Below, in pieces: positions 1 to 11,484 of a DNA stretch of 51,190 nt; the stretch's first letter is position 1; every line of letters starts with the position of its first letter. A program made the position numbers and the translations under genes. The stretch lies in the NCBI GenBank assembly GCA_022360715.1, contig JAKSCG010000142.1, positions 1 to 51,190 on the forward strand, written 5' to 3'. The DNA comes from Halanaerobiales bacterium (GTDB lineage Bacteria > Bacillota > Halanaerobiia > Halanaerobiales > DTU029). The notes beneath the pieces were generated by a model. It did no database searches, was not told the DNA's origin, and saw nothing but the letters and a program-made list of their open reading frames with translations.

Positions 1-1697
1 CGTTCTTTTCCGTCTTCATCCCAACCATACTGGTTAAGTAATTTAATTACCACTTCCCGCTCATATTTCTGAACCAGTTCCTTTAGGCTGTTATAATCTT
101 CTTCCTGGAAGAGGGGTTTAAAACGACCCTCAATATCGGCCAGACCGATATAGTTGCCCCTACAGAAATTGATCCCATACTCAATCACATTCTCTAATTC
201 ACGAACATTACCGGGCCAGTCATAAGCCAATAAAAACTTCATGGCTTCAGCAGTAAAACCAATGATCTTTTTTTGAAAACGGCGGTTATAAATACCTAAA
301 AAGTGGTCAACCAGGACGCGAATATCACTAGTTCTTTCCCTGAGTGGGGATAGATGCAAGGGAATTACATTGATCCGATAATAGAGATCCTTTCTGAACA
401 TCTTTTTAGCAATCAGCTCTTCAATATTTTGGTTAGTAGCTGCAATCACCCTGACATCAACCGCGGTCATTTTTACCCCACCCACCCGGGTTAACTTCTT
501 TTCCTGGAGAACCCGCAAAAGTTTGGCCTGCAAGAAAAGAGGCATATCACCGATTTCATCTAAAAAGATAGTTCCCTGGTGGGCTAACTCAAATTTGCCC
601 AATTTCCCCTTTTTGCTGGCTCCGGTAAAAGCCCCGGTAGCATAGCCAAAGAGTTCACTCTCCAGTAATGTCTCCGGGATGGCACTACAGTTTATGGCAA
701 TAAAGGGATAATCAGCGCGAGCACTGGCCTCGTGGATCGCCCTGGCAAAAACCTCTTTACCGGTCCCACTCTCGCCAATGATTAAAACTGTAGAATCATG
801 GCCGGCTACCTGTCTGGCCTTACGCTTATTTTCCTTGATCTTGTCACTGATCCCAATAATATGATCAAAAGACCAGCTGCCGGAGCTGGTAATCCGATAG
901 ACTGAGCGTTGCATATTTTCCAGGTCGGTAAATATTTTAACCGCACCGAGCACCTGATCTTCTTTTTGAATCAATCGCACCGTTGAAAGGAAGTTCTTTT
1001 TGTGTTCTTCAATACTATAGTACTCTTGGTGATCATAAAACTCCTTCTCCTCGGTTAGGGCCTTTAAAACGATGGACTGAGGCCAGATATCGCGTAAGTT
1101 TAGTCCGGAGAAGTTAGCGGCAAGCCAGGGCAGAGACAGTAAGGAACAGGCTTTTTGATTAATATATTTAAGCTGTCCGTTATTATTGACACAAAGAACT
1201 CCCTGATTAACATTTTGAATAATAATATCCAATTCCTTATTATAGGTATTAACATCTTCAAAGAGCTTATACTCACCCACCTTACTGGCAATCAAATCGG
1301 ACATATTTTTGAGAAAATTGAGGTATTGCTCTTTTTTGGCGATCATAACTTCTCTCTGCTGCTGATCAAACGCAAAGATAGCAATCACGCCCACCACCCT
1401 CTCCTGCCAGATAATCGGCGTACAGATCTCGTAAGTTTCAACACAATTCCGGGACAGGGCACAACCCAAACAATAAGCTTCTTTTCCCGGTTGTTCAATC
1501 ACAATAGTAGCTTTATCCTTCAATACTTGGGCAAAAACCGACTTCTTTGGAACCTTTTCCTTTATTTTTTTAAAATAGGGTCCTGTCCCGGCAATCCGGA
1601 CAAGGTTATTGTCGACAATGGTTACATTTGATTCTAAAGCAGTAGCAATAGCATTAGCAATCTGCTGAACACTTTTACTCATCCTATGTAACAGCAT
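1..1697 (-). CDS. Sigma-54-dependent transcriptional activator (C-terminus beyond window)
   Basis: Enhancer-binding protein that would remodel sigma-54 RNA polymerase by ATP hydrolysis. 565 codons are visible; the frame runs off the left edge just before the expected Fis-type HTH. Residues 1-150 look like a GAF-type sensor with four cysteines (C76, C79, C85, C92; CLGC near 76-79), which suggests a metal or redox input. About 155-265 is PAS-like. The AAA+ domain spans about 275-510, with Walker A GESGTGKE (308-315), the sigma-54 contact loop GAFTGA (355-360), Walker [10 protein letters not shown] (375-383) and [10 protein letters not shown] near 494-503. The start is the ATG at 1697 because AGGGGG lies at suitable spacing upstream; a second Met at codon 6 is possible. 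It is the last gene before a terminator and a tRNA, so its targets are probably outside the window. Confidence 0.93.
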   Translation of the reverse strand, partial: MLLHRMSKSVQQIANAIATALESNVTIVDNNLVRIAGTGPYFKKIKEKVPKKSVFAQVLKDKATIVIEQPGKEAYCLGCALSRNCVETYEICTPIIWQERVVGVIAIFAFDQQQREVMIAKKEQYLNFLKNMSDLIASKVGEYKLFEDVNTYNKELDIIIQNVNQGVLCVNNNGQLKYINQKACSLLSLPWLAANFSGLNLRDIWPQSIVLKALTEEKEFYDHQEYYSIEEHKKNFLSTVRLIQKEDQVLGAVKIFTDLENMQRSVYRITSSGSWSFDHIIGISDKIKENKRKARQVAGHDSTVLIIGESGTGKEVFARAIHEASARADYPFIAINCSAIPETLLESELFGYATGAFTGASKKGKLGKFELAHQGTIFLDEIGDMPLFLQAKLLRVLQEKKLTRVGGVKMTAVDVRVIAATNQNIEELIAKKMFRKDLYYRINVIPLHLSPLRERTSDIRVLVDHFLGIYNRRFQKKIIGFTAEAMKFLLAYDWPGNVRELENVIEYGINFCRGNYIGLADIEGRFKPLFQEEDYNSLKELVQKYEREVVIKLLNQYGWDEDGKE

Positions 1698-1756
1698 GTT
1701 TAGAATCCCCCTCCCGATCGTAAACCGTTTATTTCGACATTTGAATACTTGATGCT

Positions 1757-1785
1757 ATCCTACCCCTTTTGATCAAAAAAGTCAA
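1757..1785 (-). promoter_or_regulatory. Predicted sigma-A promoter of the sigma-54 activator
   Basis: Minus-strand -35 TTGACT (1785-1780), 17-base spacer, -10 TAGGAT (1762-1757), about 60 bases ahead of the activator start. Confidence 0.5.
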
Positions 1786-1795
1786 GCATAAGACA

Positions 1796-1822
1796 AACCC
1801 CCCTAAGCTTAATAGGGGGGTT
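1796..1822 (-). terminator. Stem-loop terminator after tRNA-Arg
   Basis: Perfect 10-bp inverted repeat AACCCCCCTA / TAGGGGGGTT around a 7-base loop. On the minus strand it follows the tRNA-Arg 3' end and is trailed by a short T-rich stretch (TTTGTCTT). Confidence 0.7.
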
Positions 1823-1830
1823 CTAGTAGA

Positions 1831-1907
1831 TGGCGTGCCCGGAAGGAGTCGAACCCTCAGCCTTCTGATCCGTAGTCAGACGCTCTGTCCAGTTGAGCTA
1901 CGGGCAC
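1831..1907 (-). tRNA. tRNA-Arg (anticodon ACG)
   Basis: Cloverleaf on the minus strand: acceptor GTGCCCG/CGGGCAC, anticodon stem TCTGA/TCAGA with loop CTACGGA (anticodon ACG, wobble A34 normally edited to inosine), T-arm GTTCGA, discriminator G and an encoded CCA at 1833-1831. The total is 77 nt including CCA. Confidence 0.95.
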
Positions 1908-1984
1908 ATAATTTAATCAGCCAGCAATAATATATTAACATAAACCAGCCCAAAATGCAAACATCAAAATTATTTTTTCCTTAA

Positions 1985-2022
1985 AATCAAAAAGAGATGG
2001 TAAGGTAGTATTACCATCTCTT
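1985..2022 (-). terminator. Rho-independent terminator of nifJ
   Basis: 12-bp perfect stem AAGAGATGGTAA / TTACCATCTCTT with a 7-base loop, followed on the minus strand by a T-run. It lies 39 bases past the nifJ stop. Confidence 0.85.
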
Positions 2023-2060
2023 CTGTCCAACATTAAAGACCATTTGTTCAAAAAAACTAT

Positions 2061-5621
<3,561 letters not shown>

Positions 5622-5652
5622 TTATATTAATATATTTTATACATTCAAATTC

Positions 5653-5681
5653 AGTATATTACAATTAAAAATTCCTGTCAA
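5653..5681 (-). promoter_or_regulatory. Sigma-A promoter of nifJ
   Basis: Minus-strand -35 TTGACA (5681-5676), 17-base spacer, -10 TATACT (5658-5653); 11 of 12 consensus bases, about 50 bases ahead of the start codon. Confidence 0.8.
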
Positions 5682-5711
5682 ATTACAAAACCTTTTGAAA
5701 AATGAAGTAAA

Positions 5712-5755
5712 AACAAAAAAAAACCCCAGCTTTATTTATAAAACTGAGGTTTTTG
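5712..5755 (-). terminator. Terminator at the end of the chaperone-usher operon
   Basis: Stem AACCTCAG...CTGGGGTT (with G-U pairs, extended by TTTAT/AAATAAA) followed on the minus strand by a run of nine Ts. It lies just after the usher stop. Confidence 0.8.
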
Positions 5756-5778
5756 TATTTTGGAATTGTTTTTTTCAA

Positions 5779-8700
5779 TTATTTATTTTTATCATTCTTC
5801 TTTATATATATAATATTGTTTTCCAGGCCAACTTCAAACCCCAGTTTATTGAGTTCTTCCTTAGAAAGATAACTAAAACTATCCTTTATTACAATCTCAT
5901 TTTGCCTAGTAACCTTCTCCCCATTAATTTCAGTATAATTATTTTCCACATCTAATAATATCTTCTGGTCCTTATCGAGAATGTGTATTTGTTTTAGGCT
6001 GCCATTCCAGTATACCCCTGCCCCAAAAGCTCTAAATATAGGCCTTAACGGTAGCCAGAGTATACCACTGCTATCCCGGTAAACGAAGGGATTCAATTCT
6101 AGCTCTGTTCCATTATATTTTGCTTTCTTATTTTCCAGATCAATGGTTAGGATATCTTTCCCTAGATCATCTTCCTTGGTCACAAGATCAATATTCTGAA
6201 GGTCTCTATCAACATTAGTATTTTCTATTTTAATTTTTTCCGTGTCGCTTTCCTGATGCGTTTCAAGGAACTCAGCTTTTATTTTCAACAAATAATCTAT
6301 TCCGTTGAAATATTCTCCTTTTTCGGTTATTACCACTTCATATACTTTCTTATCTCCAGGAACTGCCCATTCAGGAAGGGATTCCACATCTAAACTAATT
6401 CGGTACTTACCGGCAGGTAAATGATCAAAGAAATAATAACCCGATTGATCTGTAATGGTACTGTAACCTCCCGGTTCAGCCATAATCATTATGCCGGCAA
6501 GTGAATGATTAAGTATCTGATTTGTATTATTGATAGTTACTACACCGTCAGCCGTACCAACGACATATAACCCCAGCTCTTTTTTAACTTCACCATTAGC
6601 TTCAACCTCAATCTTTTGATCAGGCCGTGTAGGAGTCAATTCAATGGGAAGTTGATTATAATCAAAACCGAGGGTATGTGTTCCGGCTGTTATATTTTTA
6701 AAGACAAATTCCCCGTTTTCTCCACTGAATTGAATTCTAGTTCCTAATTTGACAGGTATACCGGCAAGGACAACTTCCCCCAAATCATACTGACCATTGC
6801 GATTACTATCCTTATATACTATACCGGAAACAAGACCGATCTGTGTTCCAATACCATAGGGAGAGGTACTGACAATTTTCCCACCAAAAAAATTGAAGGC
6901 TCCTTCCAGGGACAAGGTCAATTTATGTTCTTTTCTCTCACTTTCATTGATCTTTTCCCAGCTTCCCAGATAATCCAAATTTAGGTTTAGATCATTAGCA
7001 AAAGTTTGTGTATACCCTAAATTTATCGGAACTTTTTGGCTATTGAGATTATCCCCGTCAGTTAGATTATAACTCAAAGCCGTATGAAGATAACGGTTCT
7101 TATCTAGATCCCAACCCCTGGACCACCCTAAATTATAGTACCATTGTTCTATATCCTGATCTATCCTTCTATCCCAATTAACTCCCATTGTATACTGATT
7201 GTCGTTAAAATCATATATACCCACAATCCCGATATTGATTTGATTTACTTCCTCTTCATCCTTTAACTGGATCTGATATTCAAGTTCATTTGTCAACTCC
7301 AACTCCGGCAGCAGTTGATAAGTCATAGAACCACTATACGTATTAGTTTCAATATCCTCCTTCCAACTAATATTTCTATTAACTCCCACCATCCCAATCC
7401 ATCTATCTTTTTCTACTTTTAGGTTCAGTTGATAGACATCTTCCTGCTGCCCAGGGTCTTCAATTAACTGATAGCGGGTTATGTTCCCTTCAAGAAAACA
7501 CTCTGGGGTAATATCTTCTACAAAAAAAGCCTTATACACTTCCAGTTGTTCTGCCCGCTCATCTTCCTCCACATGATACTGTTCTCCCTCTTTATGATAC
7601 ATTAAGCCAGCCATAGTGTCTTTGTCCCGGTAATCGTAATTAATTTTATAACCCATATCCCGCTCTTTTTCATTCACTTCCCGGGATTCAATTTGATACA
7701 ACAAACCTTTAATTAGATTATTTTTGTTTATTCTTTGATTTATGGTGATACTATTATAATTAAATAGGCTGGTCTGGTCAGCAATCTCCCCATACCAGGC
7801 CATACCCAGGGTAGTATTTTGGGTAGCACCCCAGTAGGCTATACCATTTAATAAATACGGTTTCTCCTGACCTTCAGTCAGTTGCCCGATCTGCCCGATA
7901 TAGTTTACTTGACCTTTATTGATTATACCTTCAGAAACTGCTATATAACGGTATTCTTCTTCGATCAATCCATTTGGTTTTTCAACAACAAGTTTCAGTT
8001 CGTTAGCCCTTTTATTCTCAAAGAGGATAATATCACGGAAGAGGTATTTTCCATCTTCCTTTACTTTGATTACACCTCTCTTCCAGCCATTCACATAAAG
8101 GGTTACTGTTGAACCGGTTTCGGCCTCTCCCCGCACCTGTATTATATTTCCTGCTGATTTCATCAAAGGTGAAACCCGGGAACCCAAAAAAACTCCATTA
8201 TATGATGTATCCTCCAGCACCAACATTTCTTCATTTTGAACACTTAAAGTGCCTAACTGGAAAAAAGCCCGGTCCATATCGTAAGTTAACAAAAGCTGGT
8301 CTATTTCTGCTGCTGTATCTTCATCATTTCCTTTGGAAAGCACTGACCCAAAATCGTACTTCCAATCATAGATAGTTCCCTTCATATCAAGGCTCAATTT
8401 AGTTTCCCATTCTTCTATCCCTTCTTTTTCTTCATCCCGGGGAGAGGTATTATTTGACCAATTATTAAATCCTAAATTAGCCCCTGATAAACCGTCTCTT
8501 TTACTCCATTCAGCAGTCAGGTTATATTGAGTTTGAGAAATTGAGAAGGGGATAATGGTTTCTTTTGCCTCTTCTGGATTTGTATTGAAAGGATTGATTT
8601 CCTCTTTTTCGCCCTCTTTAGCTAGATGCTCACTTTGGATTTCAAACAGGAGATTCATCTCATCATATTTAACTTGAACATCCATTAAACGTCCCAGGTT

Positions 8701-9069
8701 TTCAGCACACAGATAGAAATCTCCCGCTATATTATAAATTTGACTGGAATTTTTTAGACTATTACCGGCAACCAAGATTTCTTGCCCTTCAATGTTGATA
8801 TACACTACCGCCATATCGCCTGGTCGCTCGAAGGTTAATCTTCCTGCTTCAAAATCAACATCTACCGGTACTTGGAGTAAATTTGCTACCGTAATAACCG
8901 GGAGAAAGATATCTTTTTCCAGAACAAGGGCATCCACTACCTGCCCGGTAGCATAATCTTCATTTACTACTACTTCTACCAGCCAGAAATCCCTTTCAGA
9001 ATAAGCCGTTATTTTTATCGGGAGAAGTAAAATAATACAGAAGAGCAGCAACCCAAATTTCCACTTCAT
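5779..9069 (-). CDS. Usher-like outer-membrane beta-barrel assembly protein
   Basis: Likely outer-membrane usher that would export and assemble the subunits encoded upstream. 1096 residues with a clear signal peptide (1-22). Residues 42-145 resemble the copper-amine-oxidase N-terminal fold (PF07833 type). About 175-745 is rich in alternating aromatic/polar beta strands typical of a barrel. It includes a usher-like stretch at 286-380: a YNGVFLGS segment, a plug-like domain with TVTLYVNGWKRG and VVEKPNG, then an 'EGIINKGQVNYIGQIGQL' re-entry resembling the classical usher sequence after the plug. Residues 746-930 hold two CNA-B/SdrD-like domains, as in the C-termini of archaic ushers; 972-1092 is another PF07833-like domain. 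AAGGAGG precedes the ATG. It is the last gene of a four-gene operon. The usher call rests on motif resemblance plus context. Confidence 0.75.
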   Translation of the reverse strand: MKWKFGLLLFCIILLLPIKITAYSERDFWLVEVVVNEDYATGQVVDALVLEKDIFLPVITVANLLQVPVDVDFEAGRLTFERPGDMAVVYINIEGQEILVAGNSLKNSSQIYNIAGDFYLCAENLGRLMDVQVKYDEMNLLFEIQSEHLAKEGEKEEINPFNTNPEEAKETIIPFSISQTQYNLTAEWSKRDGLSGANLGFNNWSNNTSPRDEEKEGIEEWETKLSLDMKGTIYDWKYDFGSVLSKGNDEDTAAEIDQLLLTYDMDRAFFQLGTLSVQNEEMLVLEDTSYNGVFLGSRVSPLMKSAGNIIQVRGEAETGSTVTLYVNGWKRGVIKVKEDGKYLFRDIILFENKRANELKLVVEKPNGLIEEEYRYIAVSEGIINKGQVNYIGQIGQLTEGQEKPYLLNGIAYWGATQNTTLGMAWYGEIADQTSLFNYNSITINQRINKNNLIKGLLYQIESREVNEKERDMGYKINYDYRDKDTMAGLMYHKEGEQYHVEEDERAEQLEVYKAFFVEDITPECFLEGNITRYQLIEDPGQQEDVYQLNLKVEKDRWIGMVGVNRNISWKEDIETNTYSGSMTYQLLPELELTNELEYQIQLKDEEEVNQINIGIVGIYDFNDNQYTMGVNWDRRIDQDIEQWYYNLGWSRGWDLDKNRYLHTALSYNLTDGDNLNSQKVPINLGYTQTFANDLNLNLDYLGSWEKINESERKEHKLTLSLEGAFNFFGGKIVSTSPYGIGTQIGLVSGIVYKDSNRNGQYDLGEVVLAGIPVKLGTRIQFSGENGEFVFKNITAGTHTLGFDYNQLPIELTPTRPDQKIEVEANGEVKKELGLYVVGTADGVVTINNTNQILNHSLAGIMIMAEPGGYSTITDQSGYYFFDHLPAGKYRISLDVESLPEWAVPGDKKVYEVVITEKGEYFNGIDYLLKIKAEFLETHQESDTEKIKIENTNVDRDLQNIDLVTKEDDLGKDILTIDLENKKAKYNGTELELNPFVYRDSSGILWLPLRPIFRAFGAGVYWNGSLKQIHILDKDQKILLDVENNYTEINGEKVTRQNEIVIKDSFSYLSKEELNKLGFEVGLENNIIYIKKNDKNK

Positions 9070-9176
9070 CTATTAACCTCCTTTTTATATTTGGGTTTAT
9101 TATGTATTAGTATATTGTTTTATTGTTTGGTAGAAAAAAGTTGTCCAACCTTACCCGACAGGTAAAATAAAAATGA

Positions 9177-10013
9177 TTATCTAATAGTAATTTTTACTTT
9201 CTTTATCAATTCTGTTTCAACATTATTATATTCACTTAATTGATCTTCTAAATAAAATGCCGGAATATATCGCCACAAGATTTCTCCCTGGTATTCCCCA
9301 CTGTCCAGTCTTTTCCCTAAATTTATTTTAAATTTAATGTTTTTTCCAGGCAGAACAACTTGTTTTCCAAGTCTTTCTTTCTTAACGATCAGCCCTTTAC
9401 TATCCCTTAATAAAAACTCCCCTTCAGTCCTAAGATGGGCATTTCCTTTTGAATAAAGTTTACCATTTAAAATATAATTTCCTTGATCATCTAGCGTAAC
9501 GACTATTTCATCTAATTCTCCAACCCTTTTTACTTCAGGAACATTAACATAAACCAGAACAGCGAAAATGGGCTGATAATAATAGTTGTCTTTTATTTCA
9601 TATTCTTCTTTAGTTTCAAGTACAATGGCTGTTCGGTATTCTCCCGCTTCTAATTGGGGAGGTGCTGTTACAGCAAAGCGAATTATTTGGGTCTTTCCAG
9701 ATGGAATCGTAAATCGCCGGGGGTTAAACCGGAGCCAGTTGGAGGCTGACCGGGGAGTAGTAGCAGCGTCAAATAGAATCAGACTATCTGTTTGACTCAT
9801 ATCCCAATCCCTGCTACTAGCAATCAATGTCAGTTCCTCCTTCCCATGATTTGAAATAACAATTGACTGGATTGATCTCTCCCTTGGTTCAACCAGTAAC
9901 TCGAAGCGGGAAGGAATTATTTCTACCATAGGAGAAGCATAAACTGACATAGGAAAAATAGCTAATAATGACCACAATAATATCACAACTATAAATAATA
10001 TTAATTGACGCAT
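9177..10013 (-). CDS. PapD-like periplasmic pilus-assembly chaperone
   Basis: Predicted periplasmic chaperone that would hold secreted subunits and deliver them to the usher. 278 residues: signal peptide about 1-27 ending after VYA, then an Ig-like domain (about 28-140) whose conserved core reads FNPRRFTIPSGKTQIIRFAVTAP followed by GEYRTAIVLE. That is the G1-strand and proline-rich pattern of archaic chaperone-usher chaperones. A second beta domain follows to the C-terminus. The start is the ATG at 10013 with AAGGAGG upstream; a longer frame from TTG at 10031 would overlap this site. 107 bases separate it from the usher gene. DUF916-type cell-wall proteins are an alternative, but there is no C-terminal membrane helix. 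Confidence 0.75.
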   Translation of the reverse strand: MRQLILFIVVILLWSLLAIFPMSVYASPMVEIIPSRFELLVEPRERSIQSIVISNHGKEELTLIASSRDWDMSQTDSLILFDAATTPRSASNWLRFNPRRFTIPSGKTQIIRFAVTAPPQLEAGEYRTAIVLETKEEYEIKDNYYYQPIFAVLVYVNVPEVKRVGELDEIVVTLDDQGNYILNGKLYSKGNAHLRTEGEFLLRDSKGLIVKKERLGKQVVLPGKNIKFKINLGKRLDSGEYQGEILWRYIPAFYLEDQLSEYNNVETELIKKVKITIR

Positions 10014-10037
10014 ACTTACCCTCCTTAACAAAGGGAA

Positions 10038-10055
10038 CCAGGAGCTTTTTCCTGG
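10038..10055 (-). other. Stem-loop between subunit and chaperone genes
   Basis: Perfect CCAGGA / TCCTGG stem, extendable by GGG/CCC across small bulges, 30 bases past the subunit stop and just ahead of the chaperone RBS. With no strong T-run it could be a processing or stabilising hairpin that gives more subunit than chaperone and usher. Confidence 0.5.
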
Positions 10056-10084
10056 CCCCTTAGCTGGATATCTTTACAGGCATT

Positions 10085-10711
10085 TTAGAATTGTGTACAG
10101 ATAAGCTTGAAGGTGTTTTTGTATTTACCATAACGGGTATGATAATTATAGTATTTCACCAGCAAATCCCATTGCATGAGATAAACGCCCATATCTTTTT
10201 GGATATAATCATTCCCGGTAAAATAACCGGTTTGACTCCAGTTTGAAGCTGTAATATCCTTTAAAGAACGTTTAGCATAAACAGGTACAGTTGTATAATG
10301 ATCATTATTGCTCTCCAGATATGGTTTCTGGAACTCTAGCTTCCACCAATCATTGGAAGCAACCATTGCATAAATATCTACATCATCAGGATCATTTGTT
10401 CCTTCATTATCTACTTCTTCTATTCCATATGGAAATGGTGTAGTACCAAAGATTCCCGGAGTTCTTTCTTCAAAAATGTAGGGATCTAATTTTACATGTT
10501 TTTTTCCGGTCCCATAATTATTCTTACCATTAATAAAGAATTCAAAATCTCCAGGGTCCCCTTCCTTCGCTACAAAAAATACAATCCTCGGTTGAACGGT
10601 CCATTTCACCTTAAAGCTGACTTCACCACCATGATTTTCATTAGCCAGTACAGTACTTCCTGCAACAAAGACAATAAGTAACGCCAGAATCAAAAATCCA
10701 CCTATTTTCAA
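10085..10711 (-). CDS. Secreted pilin-like structural subunit (putative)
   Basis: Likely exported subunit of the chaperone-usher system. 208 residues from the TTG at 10711: GGAGG lies 9 bases upstream, while the in-frame GTG at 10720 abuts the Shine-Dalgarno. Signal peptide about 1-22 (cleavage after VLA). The mature protein starts with an alternating segment (EVSFKVKWTVQP) that could act as a donor strand. It is aromatic-rich and all-beta in appearance, and ends in RYGKYKNTFKLIC, matching the 'G-x-Y-x-x-x-x-x-L' ending of spore-coat-U/Csu-type pilins. I recognise no catalytic motif. It is followed by a stem-loop and the chaperone gene. Family assignment is inferred from context and the C-terminal pattern. 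Confidence 0.6.
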   Translation of the reverse strand: MKIGGFLILALLIVFVAGSTVLANENHGGEVSFKVKWTVQPRIVFFVAKEGDPGDFEFFINGKNNYGTGKKHVKLDPYIFEERTPGIFGTTPFPYGIEEVDNEGTNDPDDVDIYAMVASNDWWKLEFQKPYLESNNDHYTTVPVYAKRSLKDITASNWSQTGYFTGNDYIQKDMGVYLMQWDLLVKYYNYHTRYGKYKNTFKLICTQF

Positions 10712-10792
10712 TTTCTTCACCCTCCGTTAGTTTTTGGTCTGAACTCTTAATAACAAGTAATTGTTTTCTGTAATACAACACCCCCTTACATG

Positions 10793-11296
10793 CTATTTTA
10801 CTATCAAACTAAATTCTCCCTGATAAACACCGCGCCGATTATCTATTGACTGTGGTACTTTAAGTTGAAGATAAATAACAGCGTGTTTTGGAAAACTATT
10901 CTGGTCTCCCGCACAATTTAAAGTAATAACTAATGGTAAGGATTTCAAGGAAACCCACTGACTCCAGTTTCCCTGATCAGAATAGCTAACAACCCGGTAT
11001 TGCAGCATAATATTTTCCGTGATCATCTGATAACTCTGCCAATCAGAGGCGGTAAAATTTAGTTTGACGGAAATACTTTTTCTGATGTTATTAATGGTAA
11101 TAACATAAGGACCTTCAATTTGATACTCTTCATCATTTAAGTCATTATTAAAAAAGTGGACCAGACCTGAGTTAAAAATAGTTTCAATATTTATGGAGTT
11201 AAAACCAGGGTTAATACCCACAGCTATTGAATGACTGGATAAAAAAATAATAGTTGTTATTACCAATAAAGGAAACAGAATTTTAATTAATATCAC
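10793..11296 (-). CDS. Small secreted pilin-like protein (putative minor subunit)
   Basis: First gene of the chaperone-usher operon. 167 residues with an N-terminal hydrophobic signal peptide (about 1-25), no further membrane segment, and a beta-rich mature part ending RRGVYQGEFSLIVK. That is again the Gly-x-Tyr C-terminal motif of usher-assembled subunits. It differs in sequence from the next subunit, so it may be a tip, anchor or second shaft protein. The only standard start is the GTG at 11296, which sits inside the ribosome-binding site AAAGGGGTG; a rare AUA/AUU start 3-9 bases downstream would have better spacing. No homology beyond the motif is claimed. Confidence 0.55.
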   Translation of the reverse strand: MILIKILFPLLVITTIIFLSSHSIAVGINPGFNSINIETIFNSGLVHFFNNDLNDEEYQIEGPYVITINNIRKSISVKLNFTASDWQSYQMITENIMLQYRVVSYSDQGNWSQWVSLKSLPLVITLNCAGDQNSFPKHAVIYLQLKVPQSIDNRRGVYQGEFSLIVK

Positions 11297-11374
11297 CCCT
11301 TTGAATCAACCAAAATCTTTTTTTATATATATTCAAAGGGATTGTAAATAATACTTGTTAATTTATATTTTTAT

Positions 11375-11407
11375 AAAAAAAAAGATAGCTCAGATATTAA
11401 TCTGAAC
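11375..11407 (-). terminator. Terminator of the lpdA operon
   Basis: Minus-strand stem TCAGAT/ATCTGA (extended by wobble pairs) followed six bases later by nine Ts. The rest of the 11297-11484 gap is AT-rich and presumably holds the promoter of the pilin-like operon, but I see no convincing -35/-10 pair. Confidence 0.65.
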
Positions 11408-11484
11408 CTCTTCATTTTCTTGATCTTTCTCTTTTAAGTTAATGATAAGTTTTTATCTACTAAACTAATTATTTATGCACCGCT

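Noticed and set aside
1155..1631. 158-codon plus-strand open frame
   Set aside because: Lies antisense within the sigma-54 activator, whose GAF-like and PAS coding is clear; no homology or RBS.
9151..9165. TTACC-CGACA-GGTAA hairpin between usher and chaperone genes
   Set aside because: Only 5 bp and no T-run; too weak to call.
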